From NCBI GenBank assembly GCA_036675275.1, contig JAKFFG010000006.1, positions 186,001 to 250,000 on the forward strand: 64,000 nt of DNA. The letters are read 5' to 3'. Shown here piece by piece: positions 1 to 8,306 of the stretch. A program made the position numbers and the translations under genes. This DNA is from Pollutimonas sp036675275 (GTDB lineage Bacteria > Pseudomonadota > Gammaproteobacteria > Burkholderiales > Burkholderiaceae_B). Position 1 is the stretch's first letter; every line of letters begins with the position of its first letter. The notes beneath the pieces were generated by a model. That model was given only the letters and a program-made list of their open reading frames with translations. It was not told the origin of the DNA and ran no database searches.

Positions 1-230
1 ATGTGCGCCATATTGTTGGGAACACGGTTGTCCCAGGTATTCAGGTACACCGGGCGGCCGGACAAGGCCTGCATCGTCAGCGGCGTAATGAACTGGGCGG
101 CGGCCTCGGTCATCACCACATCGACCACTGCCCCTTGTTCCTGGGCGCGACGCAGGAACTCGGCCATCTTGTAGCAGGCGATACCTCCGGTCAGGCCGAG
201 GACGATGCGTTTCTGAGCTAGTTCTTGCAT
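1..230 (-). CDS. coaBC: CoaBC (Dfp), N-terminal fragment
   Basis: This is the first 76 codons of a bifunctional phosphopantothenoylcysteine decarboxylase / phosphopantothenate-cysteine ligase, which makes 4'-phosphopantetheine for coenzyme A. The start ATG is at 228-230 and the gene runs off the left edge. The visible part (MQELAQKRIVLGLTGGIACY then KMAEFLRRAQEQGAVVDVVM) is the FMN-binding start of the flavoprotein decarboxylase domain, with the LGLTGGIA loop. It starts 24 bp after the lspA stop, so it is probably the last visible gene of ribF-ileS-lspA-coaBC. The rest, including the ligase domain, lies outside the window. Confidence 0.9.
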   Translation of the reverse strand, partial: MQELAQKRIVLGLTGGIACYKMAEFLRRAQEQGAVVDVVMTEAAAQFITPLTMQALSGRPVYLNTWDNRVPNNMAH

Positions 231-254
231 GTGGGTGCTTGTTTCAAGTAAGGG

Positions 255-791
255 TCAGGTCGACTTGGCCGCTTTGCGCTTTTCGCGGCGCAGTCGAAGC
301 AGTTCGTCGAGCACGAGCAGAATGGCCCCGCAGGTGATGGAAACGTCTGCAATATTGAAAGCGGGAAAATGCCAATTCTTCCAGTAAAACAGCAGGAAAT
401 CAATGACATGGCCATGTTGCACTCGGTCCAGCGCGTTGCCGATGGCACCGCCCAGAATGCACATCAGCGATGCGCAAAAAAGGGTCTGAGCCGGATTGCG
501 CCTCAGCAGGTGCACGATCAGGCCTGTTGCGGCAAGGGCAATGGCCGTAAACAGCCAGCGCTGCCATCCGGTGCCGTCGGCCAGGAAGCTGAAGGCGGCA
601 CCGGGGTTGTACAACAAGGTGAAGTCGAAAAACGGCAGTATGTTCCACCGTTCGGCATACTGCATTGCGTCGTCGAAATAGATTTTTGTCGCCTGGTCCA
701 GCGCGATGATCAGCACTGCGCCCGCCATCCATCCCCAAAAGCCTGGCGTTTTCCGGTACCGGGCGATTCCTTCTTCTTGGCGCTTAGGCAT
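255..791 (-). CDS. lspA: Lipoprotein signal peptidase II
   Basis: Inner-membrane aspartyl peptidase that removes signal peptides from diacylglyceryl-modified prolipoproteins. With the start at 791 the protein has 178 residues, normal for the family. Four hydrophobic segments are visible. LDQATK is near residue 31 and NPGAAFSF near 62. The two catalytic aspartates are Asp122 in GNALDR and Asp149 in FNIADVS. The ATG at 791 overlaps the ileS stop by 8 bases; an upstream in-frame ATG at 809 would add six residues and is less likely. The tail is very basic, as is usual. Translation is probably coupled to ileS. Confidence 0.95.
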   Translation of the reverse strand: MPKRQEEGIARYRKTPGFWGWMAGAVLIIALDQATKIYFDDAMQYAERWNILPFFDFTLLYNPGAAFSFLADGTGWQRWLFTAIALAATGLIVHLLRRNPAQTLFCASLMCILGGAIGNALDRVQHGHVIDFLLFYWKNWHFPAFNIADVSITCGAILLVLDELLRLRREKRKAAKST

Positions 792-3621
792 GCCGGCGCA
801 GCTCGCCAAGTTTGAACAGATTGCTTACGCAACGTCCGCAAATCATGGGGTGTTCCGGGTCGATGCCCACGTCTTCCCGGTGATGCCAGCAACGTTCGCA
901 TTTCGCATGCTTGGTGGGATTGACGATAATGCGTAGTGCGCCTTCGGCGGGATGCAGATTGGCGCGCGACACAATTAACACGAAACGCAGGTCATCTTCC
1001 AGGCTGGCGAGCAACTGGTAGTCATTCCCGGAAGCGTAGATGTCCAGCTCGGCGGCCAGTGATGAACCGATTTCCCCCGACGTGCGGACCTCTTCGATTT
1101 TGCGCATGACTTCAGCGCGAATCTCGCGCAGGCGATCCCATTTGGCGCGCAACAGTGCCGCGTCGACCTGATCAGGCAAGGCGTGAAAAAGCTCGGTGAA
1201 GATGCTTGGGACTTCCCGGCCCTCGTGCAGGTCTTTCCATGCTTCCTCGGCCGTAAAGGACACGACCGGAGCAAGGAGCTTGATAAGCGTATGGGTGATG
1301 TGGTGAACCGCTGTTTGGGCGGACCGGCGCGCCACGCTGTCTTTGCCGGCGGTGTATAGCCGGTCTTTAAGCACATCCAGATAGAAAGCGCCCAGGTCTT
1401 CAGAACAAAAGATTTGAAGACGCGACACAATGGGATGGAATTCGTAGCGCTTGTAATTGGCCAGCGTCTCTGCCTGCATGGCGGCAGTCATGGCGAGCGC
1501 ATAGCGGTCGATCTCGAACATATGTTCGAGTTCGACGCTGTCGGTTGCCGCATTGAAGTCCTGCAAATTGCCCAGCAGGAACTTCAATGTATTGCGGATG
1601 CGGCGATAGCCTTCCACGACACGTTTCAGAATTTCGTCGGAAATTGAAAGCTCGCCGGAATAGTCGGTAGACGCGGTCCATAGGCGAAGGATTTCCGCGC
1701 CCAGCGAGTCAGATACTTTTTGCGGCGCGATTACGTTGCCCACGGACTTGCTCATTTTCCGCCCTTGGCCATCGACCACGAATCCGTGCGTCAACAAGGC
1801 CTTGTAGGGAGGGCGGCCATACAGCATGCAGCCGGTGAGCAATGATGAATGGAACCAGCCGCGATGCTGATCCGAACCTTCAAGATACAGATCGGCGGGC
1901 CATGCGAGGTCATCGGCGTGCGAGCCTTTGACGCTGTGGTCCTGGCCGCCGAGTACCGTGGCGTGCGTGGTGCCCGAGTCGAACCACACGTCCAGCGTGT
2001 CCCGGTTCTTTTCGTAGTGGTCGGCTTCGTCGCCGAGCAGATCCGCCGGTTCGAGCGACTGCCATGCCTCAATGCCGTGTTGCTCGATGCGCAGGGCGAT
2101 TTCTTCCATCAGTTCGACGGTGCGCGGATGCAGGTCGCCGGTCTCTTTGTGAACGAAGAAAGCCATGGGAACGCCCCATTGCCGTTGCCGCGACAGGGTC
2201 CAGTCGGGACGGTTGGCAATCATGGCATGCAGGCGGGCACGGCCCCACGCTGGGTAGAACTCGGTATTGTCTATGCCTTCCAGAGCCGTTTCCCGCAGCG
2301 ATTTCCCGGATTTGGGTTGGCGGTCCATGCCGGCAAACCACTGGCTGGTCGCGCGATAGATGATGGGCGTCTTGTGGCGCCAGCAATGCATGTAGCTGTG
2401 CACGTGCGCTTCGGTATGCAAGAGACTGCCGGCATTCTGCAGCGCTTCGACGATAAGGGGATTGGCTTTCCAGATCATCAGTCCGCCGAATAGAGGCAGG
2501 CTTTCGACGTAATGGCCGTCGCCCATGACGGGCCCAATGATCTGGTCATCGGTCAGGCCGTGGGCCTTGCACGATACAAAGTCTTCGATACCGTAGGCAG
2601 GTGCGGAATGCACCACGCCGGTACCCGAATCGAGCGTAACGTAGTCGCCCAGGTAGACTGGCGACATGCGCTGGTAACCTTCATGCGCATCGTACAGCGG
2701 ATGCTTGAACTCCAGATTGGTCAGTGCGTCGCCTTTTGCAGTGGCGATGATCTGCCCTGTGAGTTTCCAGTGTTCCAGACAGGATGCAACCAGATCTTTG
2801 GCCAGCAGCAACAGGGGACCGGTGCTGCGCGGCTGGTCGAGCTTGACCAGCGCGTACTCGATCTCGGGGTGAACATTCAAGGCCTGGTTGGCAGGCAAAG
2901 TCCAGGGAGTCGTGGTCCAGATGACGATGGCGCCATCGTCTACCTGGGGCAGCCCAAAGGCATGTGCCAGCTTTTCCTTGTCGCCGAACTGGAAGGCGAC
3001 ATGGACGGAAGGATCCTTGCGGTCCGCATATTCCACTTCGGCTTCGGCCAGCGCGGAACCGCAGTCAAAGCACCAGTTCACCGGCTTCAGCCCACGGAAC
3101 ACGTAGCCTTTTTCCAGGATGCGGGCCAAGGAGCGCAGTTCGTCGGCTTCATTGCTGAAATTCATCGTCAGGTAAGGATGTTCCCAGTCGGCCAGCACGC
3201 CCAGGCGCTTGAAGTCTTTGCGCTGGCGATCGATCTGCTCGTAGGCGTAGGCGCGGGCCTTGGACTGCACCTCGGCGACCGGCAGGTGCTTGCCGTATTT
3301 CTTCTCGATCTGGATTTCGATGGGCATGCCGTGGCAGTCCCAGCCCGGCACATAGACGGCGTCGTAACCCGCCATGGCACGGCTTTTGACGATAATATCC
3401 TTGAGGACCTTATTGACGGCGTGGCCGATGTGGATATCGCCGTTTGCGTATGGCGGGCCGTCATGCAGTATGAACTTCGGCCGGCCTTTGCTCGCTTCGC
3501 GTATGGCAGCGTAAACCTTTTTTTCTTCCCATTCGGCAATCCAGCCGGGTTCGCGTTTGGCAAGGTCTCCCCGCATCGGGAAGGGAGTTTCGGGCAAATT
3601 TAAGGTTTTTCTATAGTCCAT
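784..3621 (-). CDS. ileS: Isoleucyl-tRNA synthetase
   Basis: Class I aminoacyl-tRNA synthetase that charges tRNA-Ile and edits valine; 945 residues. The HIGH signature is at residues 64-67 (GDIHIGHA) and the KMSKS loop is present as GRKMSKSVGN. A C-terminal zinc site of the CxxC type is seen twice (CERCWHHRE and CGRCVSN), as in bacterial IleRS without the eukaryotic-like C-domain. The start is set at MDYRKTLNLPETPFP (ATG at 3619-3621), which overlaps the ribF stop by 11 bases; an upstream in-frame ATG at 3654 lies inside ribF and is less likely. It sits between ribF and lspA. Confidence 0.97.
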   Translation of the reverse strand: MDYRKTLNLPETPFPMRGDLAKREPGWIAEWEEKKVYAAIREASKGRPKFILHDGPPYANGDIHIGHAVNKVLKDIIVKSRAMAGYDAVYVPGWDCHGMPIEIQIEKKYGKHLPVAEVQSKARAYAYEQIDRQRKDFKRLGVLADWEHPYLTMNFSNEADELRSLARILEKGYVFRGLKPVNWCFDCGSALAEAEVEYADRKDPSVHVAFQFGDKEKLAHAFGLPQVDDGAIVIWTTTPWTLPANQALNVHPEIEYALVKLDQPRSTGPLLLLAKDLVASCLEHWKLTGQIIATAKGDALTNLEFKHPLYDAHEGYQRMSPVYLGDYVTLDSGTGVVHSAPAYGIEDFVSCKAHGLTDDQIIGPVMGDGHYVESLPLFGGLMIWKANPLIVEALQNAGSLLHTEAHVHSYMHCWRHKTPIIYRATSQWFAGMDRQPKSGKSLRETALEGIDNTEFYPAWGRARLHAMIANRPDWTLSRQRQWGVPMAFFVHKETGDLHPRTVELMEEIALRIEQHGIEAWQSLEPADLLGDEADHYEKNRDTLDVWFDSGTTHATVLGGQDHSVKGSHADDLAWPADLYLEGSDQHRGWFHSSLLTGCMLYGRPPYKALLTHGFVVDGQGRKMSKSVGNVIAPQKVSDSLGAEILRLWTASTDYSGELSISDEILKRVVEGYRRIRNTLKFLLGNLQDFNAATDSVELEHMFEIDRYALAMTAAMQAETLANYKRYEFHPIVSRLQIFCSEDLGAFYLDVLKDRLYTAGKDSVARRSAQTAVHHITHTLIKLLAPVVSFTAEEAWKDLHEGREVPSIFTELFHALPDQVDAALLRAKWDRLREIRAEVMRKIEEVRTSGEIGSSLAAELDIYASGNDYQLLASLEDDLRFVLIVSRANLHPAEGALRIIVNPTKHAKCERCWHHREDVGIDPEHPMICGRCVSNLFKLGELRRHA

Positions 3622-4576
3622 GGAAGGCGAAATAGTCGCGAGCGCTTTGCACATCGTTGTCGATGGCGGCGATCATTGTGGGAAGGTCGGGAAATTTTTC
3701 TTCGTCCCGCAGAAACTCGAGGAACTCAATACATGTGAGTTTACCGTATGCATTCAGTAGGCAATCCAGCAGGTGCACCTCCAGCATCAGGCGTCCTCCC
3801 TGCGAGATCGTGGGGCGCACGCCCAGGCTGGCCACACCCTTGAGCGGCTGGCCGTCCAAACCATGGGCCAGCACAATATAGACACCGGAACGGGCCGCAC
3901 ATTGCGTCGGTACCCTTACATTGAGTGTAGGGTAACCTATGCTGCGGCCGAGTTTCTGGCCATGCACGACATGGCCGCTGATACGATACCGATGTCCAAG
4001 AAGGTGTCCTGCACGCTGCAGATTGCCCACGGCAAGGGCGGTGCGCACCTCGGAGCTGGATATGCGGTGGCCGTGCTCGTCGGCGATGTCGGCTATGGTT
4101 TCCACATCGAAACCGTGGTGTTGCCCGGCACGCCGCAGCAGATCGACGTCGCCGCTGCGTTTGTGGCCATATCGGAAATCTTCGCCCACGAGCAGCCAGC
4201 GGGTATTGAGCCCGCGCACCAGCAACTGCTCGATAAAATCTTCGGCCGACATGTCGGCCAGCGCCTGGTCGAAGCGTTCCAGAACCAGCTGATCGGCCTG
4301 GTGGTGATGCAGTGCCTGCAATTTGTCGCGCAGGCTGCTGATCTGCGTGGGGATCAATTCGGGCCGCTGACCACGCCGGGCGAAGTAAGCCCGCGGATGA
4401 GGGTCGAAGGTCATGACCGTGGCGGCCAGATTACGTTCCTGGGCGCACTCGCGCAGGCGCGCCAGTATGGCCTGATGGCCGCGGTGGACGCCGTCGAAAT
4501 TGCCGATCGTCACCGCGCTGGGGCGCTGGGTATCGAAGCGGGGGAGGGTACGATAGATTCGGGGAGATGCTTTCAC
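3611..4576 (-). CDS. ribF: Bifunctional riboflavin kinase / FAD synthetase
   Basis: Makes FMN and then FAD from riboflavin. The N-terminal nucleotidyltransferase half shows TIGNFDGVHRGHQAIL near residues 23-38, the diagnostic adenylyltransferase motif. The C-terminal flavokinase half begins near residue 180 and shows GYPTLNV. The 321-residue length is usual. It is the first gene of ribF-ileS-lspA-coaBC and diverges from purN with a 44 bp gap, so the two promoters must be very close or overlapping. No FMN riboswitch fits in that gap. Confidence 0.96.
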   Translation of the reverse strand: MKASPRIYRTLPRFDTQRPSAVTIGNFDGVHRGHQAILARLRECAQERNLAATVMTFDPHPRAYFARRGQRPELIPTQISSLRDKLQALHHHQADQLVLERFDQALADMSAEDFIEQLLVRGLNTRWLLVGEDFRYGHKRSGDVDLLRRAGQHHGFDVETIADIADEHGHRISSSEVRTALAVGNLQRAGHLLGHRYRISGHVVHGQKLGRSIGYPTLNVRVPTQCAARSGVYIVLAHGLDGQPLKGVASLGVRPTISQGGRLMLEVHLLDCLLNAYGKLTCIEFLEFLRDEEKFPDLPTMIAAIDNDVQSARDYFAFHGL

Positions 4577-4620
4577 ACCCGAGAGTTTACAATTTCGGCT
4601 GGACTTAATCAGGATTTATT

Positions 4621-5298
4621 GTGCCGGTTGCTCTTTCCACACCCGTTTGCCGTCTTGTTGTGCTGATTTCCGGGCGCGGCTCGAATATGCAGTCTATCGT
4701 CAATACAGTGCGTGATCACGCTCTGCCCGCCGAAATCTGCGCTGTCATCGCGAATAAGGCGGACGCGGGCGGACTGGAATGGGCCAGGGGCCAGGGCTTG
4801 CCCGCGCATGCCGTGGCTCACCGCGATTACGCCAACCGAGCTGCCTTCGATACCGCCCTGGCCGCTGTTATTGACGAATACCAGCCCGATTTCGTGTTGT
4901 TGGCCGGTTTCATGCGCGTGCTCACGCCGGGATTCGTCGAGCGATTCAACGGCAGACTCATCAATATCCATCCCTCGCTGCTGCCGGCCTTTCCCGGTTT
5001 GCACACGCATCAGCAGGCCCTGGCAATGGGGGTGCAGTGGCACGGCTGCACCGTCCATTTCGTCACGCCGGTACTGGACCATGGCCCCATCATCGCTCAG
5101 GGCATTGTGCCTGTCGTTGTGGACGATACCCCCGAAACATTGGCCGACCGCGTATTGCACGTAGAACACCATTTGTATGCGAACGTGGTACGCTGGCTGG
5201 CCGAAGGGCGAGTTTCGCTCAATTCCATGCAGCGCGTGCAAGTGCAAGGCATTGCCAGCCGCTCCTTCGTCCTGACGTCAAACGGCGTCCAGCCATAA
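4621..5298 (+). CDS. purN: Phosphoribosylglycinamide formyltransferase
   Basis: Transfers a formyl group from 10-formyltetrahydrofolate to GAR in purine synthesis. The nucleotide loop ISGRGSN is near residues 16-22. The catalytic trio Asn115, His117 and Asp153 (NIHPS and VLDHG) keeps the spacing of E. coli Asn106, His108 and Asp144. The start is GTG at 4621; it gives 225 residues, about ten longer than E. coli PurN, so a start a few codons further in is possible. It diverges from ribF and is followed after 11 bp by the RNA methyltransferase gene. Confidence 0.95.
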   Translation: MPVALSTPVCRLVVLISGRGSNMQSIVNTVRDHALPAEICAVIANKADAGGLEWARGQGLPAHAVAHRDYANRAAFDTALAAVIDEYQPDFVLLAGFMRVLTPGFVERFNGRLINIHPSLLPAFPGLHTHQQALAMGVQWHGCTVHFVTPVLDHGPIIAQGIVPVVVDDTPETLADRVLHVEHHLYANVVRWLAEGRVSLNSMQRVQVQGIASRSFVLTSNGVQP

Positions 5299-5309
5299 CA
5301 AAGGTAATC

Positions 5310-6890
5310 ATGAACAGTACAGACAAGCCTCGGCGCGCTCAGGGCAAACGCCCCGCGCCTGGCAGGCAAGAACACGAACGAGGCGGGGCACGGTTCAGCC
5401 AACGAGACCGTCCAGCGCCCGCATCAGCACGCAATCACGAGACCGCAGCACGACAAGGCGAGGGCGGTACTTACGTCAGCCGACCTTATGTAATGGCTGC
5501 CGTACGCATTGATCAGGTACGCACAGTACTGGGTGAAATACTGCAATGGAAGTTTCCGGCTGACGCCGTATTGTCGCGCTGGCTGCGCGCCCACCCCAAG
5601 CTGGGCGCCCGCGACCGCGGAGAAGTGGCGGAAGCCGTATTCGATGTATTGCGTCATTTGCGACGCTACCGGCAATTTGCCGAAAGCGGCAGCGGGCCGG
5701 CCGCGCGACGCCTCGCCATCCTAGGTCTGGCATCCGTATTCGATAAGTCGGTGCTGGATGCCGGCTTGTCGGAAACGGAACAGCACTGGCTGGAGCACGT
5801 GCAGCGTATCGATGTAAAGAGCTTGTCGCGGGCAGTGCGCGACAGTTTGCCCGATTGGCTCGATGAGCGGCTGTCCGGCCTGAATGACGCCGATGCGCTG
5901 ATACAGGCGCTCAATAAACCAGCGCCCCTGGATGTGCGTGTCAATCCGCTCAAGGCGGACCGTGCCGAGATGCTTGAATTGCTGCGTAATGGCGCGGCGG
6001 CGCGCTACAGCCCGGAGCCCACACCTTATTCGCCCTGGGGTATACGCATGCAAGGCCGCCCCCCGGTCAACCGCTGGCCGATGTTCGAGAAAGGCGAAAT
6101 CGAGGTGCAGGACGAGGGCAGCCAGATCCTGGCTGCACTGGTCGCGCCCAAGCGTGGCGAAATGATCATCGACTACTGTGCCGGCGCCGGCGGAAAAACA
6201 TTGCTGCTGGGCGCGTTGATGCGTTCCACCGGCCGTTTGTATGCTTTCGACGTGTCGGCAGCCAGGCTGGCGCGAGCCAAACCGCGCTTCGCCCGCAGCG
6301 GTCTGTCCAATATCGTTCCTGTGGTGATCAATCCGGAAAATGATCAACGCGTCAAGCGCTTGCGCGGCAAGGCGCAACGCGTGCTGGTCGACGCGCCTTG
6401 CAGTGGCCTGGGCACACTGCGGCGCAATCCGGATCTGAAATGGCGCCAGCACCCGGATTCACTGATCGAGCTACGCCAGATGCAGGCCAGTATTTTGCGC
6501 CAGGCTTCACGTTGCGTGGCCCCCGGCGGACGCCTGGTCTATGCGACGTGCAGTGTGCTGCCCGAAGAAAATGAAGAGCAGGTTGAGGCGTTTTTAGCCG
6601 AAAATCCCGAATTTAGCCTTCTTGATGCCAGCAGTATTGTGGTGGATCGTTGCAAGAATCTGACACTTGAAGGGCCTTTTTTGAGTATGCGGCCGGATGT
6701 CCATAACACCGACGGTTTTTTTGCAGCAGTAATGGAACGAAGCAAAGCGGGTGCTGTCGAACTCAGTGTTTTACAAGACAAGGACCAGCCCACAGGAAAG
6801 TCCGCCCCGGCAAAAGATACTGCCACGGACGAGCCTGACACCCTCCCGGAAGCGGGTCAAGCGGAAGGCTCCGAATCGCCGGTCGACTGA
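5310..6890 (+). CDS. RsmB/NOP-family rRNA (cytosine-C5) methyltransferase
   Basis: Predicted SAM-dependent m5C methyltransferase acting on rRNA (RsmB/NOP family). The NOP core is clear: DEGSQILAALV, the SAM loop DYCAGAGGKT, motif IV DAPCSGLGTLRRNP with one catalytic Cys and motif VI ATCSVLPEENEEQ with the second. Upstream is a helical region like the NusB-type domain of RsmB. The protein is 526 residues. The first 60 residues are basic and low in complexity (Arg, Gly, Gln, Pro), and the last 40 are acidic and rich in Asp, Glu, Pro and Ser. A second start at Met62 (5493) would remove the basic arm. I do not assign RsmB itself because the target position cannot be read from sequence. Confidence 0.88.
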   Translation: MNSTDKPRRAQGKRPAPGRQEHERGGARFSQRDRPAPASARNHETAARQGEGGTYVSRPYVMAAVRIDQVRTVLGEILQWKFPADAVLSRWLRAHPKLGARDRGEVAEAVFDVLRHLRRYRQFAESGSGPAARRLAILGLASVFDKSVLDAGLSETEQHWLEHVQRIDVKSLSRAVRDSLPDWLDERLSGLNDADALIQALNKPAPLDVRVNPLKADRAEMLELLRNGAAARYSPEPTPYSPWGIRMQGRPPVNRWPMFEKGEIEVQDEGSQILAALVAPKRGEMIIDYCAGAGGKTLLLGALMRSTGRLYAFDVSAARLARAKPRFARSGLSNIVPVVINPENDQRVKRLRGKAQRVLVDAPCSGLGTLRRNPDLKWRQHPDSLIELRQMQASILRQASRCVAPGGRLVYATCSVLPEENEEQVEAFLAENPEFSLLDASSIVVDRCKNLTLEGPFLSMRPDVHNTDGFFAAVMERSKAGAVELSVLQDKDQPTGKSAPAKDTATDEPDTLPEAGQAEGSESPVD

Positions 6891-6953
6891 TCCATCAAGA
6901 TGACACACGCGCATCATCTCGAACGCGCGGTACAGGATCAATCGGCGATTCAG

Positions 6954-6998
6954 GAAGGCTTTATAACCACGCTATGGGTAGGGTAGAGCCTTCTTAAT
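6954..6998 (+). terminator. Possible weak terminator hairpin
   Basis: GAAGGCTTTA at 6954-6963 can pair with TAGAGCCTTC at 6984-6993 (one G-U pair) around a 20-base loop, followed by TTAAT. It lies 64 bp after the methyltransferase stop. The loop is long and the U-tract is poor, so this is tentative. Confidence 0.3.
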
Positions 6999-7097
6999 AC
7001 TTGATTTGCCTCAAAATTAATTTGAAACTTAGCTGTCATATCAAGGGCAAGTCGGCTACACTTTTTAGTGTCTTAACATGAGGCCTTCAACAGGTTT

Positions 7098-8306
7098 ATG
7101 GACTATATATTCAAATATTTATCAGCCGGTTTGCTTCAGTTGTCGTGGTGGCAAGTCGGTATCGCCGCACTTGTGCTCACGCACATCACTATTGCCGGCG
7201 TAACACTGTTCTTGCACCGCAATCAAACGCACCGGGGCCTGGATCTTCATCCGGCGGTCATGCACTTTTTCCGCTTCTGGCTATGGCTGACCACGGGCAT
7301 GGTCACCAAAGAATGGGTAGCCATACACCGCAAGCATCACGCCTACGTCGAGCGCGAAGGCGACCCTCATTCGCCTGTTGTATTTGGCATAGGCAAAGTA
7401 TTTTTCCGAGGCGCCGAGTTGTACCGCCAGGAATCCACCATGCCCGACACCATCAAGCGTTTCGGCCACGGTACGCCGGACGACTGGCTCGAACGCAATG
7501 TTTACACGCGTCACAGCCTGATGGGCATCCTCATCATGCTGGGTATCGACCTTGCCTTGTTCGGTGTGCTTGGCCTTACGGTATGGGCTGTGCAAATGGC
7601 ATGGATCCCATTCTGGGCTGCAGGCGTAGTCAACGGCCTGGGCCATTTCATCGGCTATCGCAATTACGCCAGTCCGGACACCAGCACCAATGTCTTGCCC
7701 TGGGGCATCATTATTGGCGGCGAAGAACTGCACAATAATCATCATGCCCACGGCACTTCGGCAAAATTTTCGGCCAAATGGTACGAATTCGACCTGGGCT
7801 GGGCCTACATCCAGGTACTACGGGTATTCGGCCTGGCTACGGTTCGCCGGGTCGCGCCCAAGCTGAAGCTCGATCCTGCCAAAAACACAGTCGATGCCAG
7901 CACCCTCCAAGGCGTGATCACGCATCGTTATGAAATCCTTGCACGCTACACCGACCTGCTGAAAAAAGCGGCCAGCGACGAACTTGCCAAGCTCAAGCCT
8001 GCACGGCAGGAAGGCAGCCCCGATTGCCGCTGGACACTTCTCAGCCGCAGCAAAGAATGGCTGTCCCGCAACGACGAGTCGCTCGAGCCCGCGCAGCGCG
8101 CACAGCTGGAAACCATACTGGCCGACAACCAATCGTTGTCAACCCTGGTGCAAATGCGCGGTGAACTGACCCGTCTTTGGGAAAGCTCCAGTGCCAGCAG
8201 CGAGCAGCTGCTGGCCGATTTGCAGGCATGGTGCCAGCGGGCACAGCAAAGCGGTATCGAAGGCCTGGAGCAGTTTGCCAACCGGTTGCGCCGCTACGCG
8301 GCATGA
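7098..8306 (+). CDS. Acyl (delta-9 type) fatty acid desaturase with C-terminal extension
   Basis: Membrane di-iron desaturase that introduces a double bond into acyl chains (acyl-CoA or acyl-lipid cannot be told apart here). The three histidine boxes are present: HRNQTH at residues 40-45, HRKHH at 77-81 and HNNHHAHG near 215. Hydrophobic pairs lie around residues 15-38 and 150-190. The catalytic domain ends by about residue 260. The remaining 140 residues are a helical, soluble extension whose end (RGELTRLWESSS then LQAWCQRAQQSGI and FANRLRRYA) resembles the C-terminus of ISL3-type transposases. The stop overlaps the start of the helicase gene as ATGA. Confidence 0.9.
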   Translation: MDYIFKYLSAGLLQLSWWQVGIAALVLTHITIAGVTLFLHRNQTHRGLDLHPAVMHFFRFWLWLTTGMVTKEWVAIHRKHHAYVEREGDPHSPVVFGIGKVFFRGAELYRQESTMPDTIKRFGHGTPDDWLERNVYTRHSLMGILIMLGIDLALFGVLGLTVWAVQMAWIPFWAAGVVNGLGHFIGYRNYASPDTSTNVLPWGIIIGGEELHNNHHAHGTSAKFSAKWYEFDLGWAYIQVLRVFGLATVRRVAPKLKLDPAKNTVDASTLQGVITHRYEILARYTDLLKKAASDELAKLKPARQEGSPDCRWTLLSRSKEWLSRNDESLEPAQRAQLETILADNQSLSTLVQMRGELTRLWESSSASSEQLLADLQAWCQRAQQSGIEGLEQFANRLRRYAA

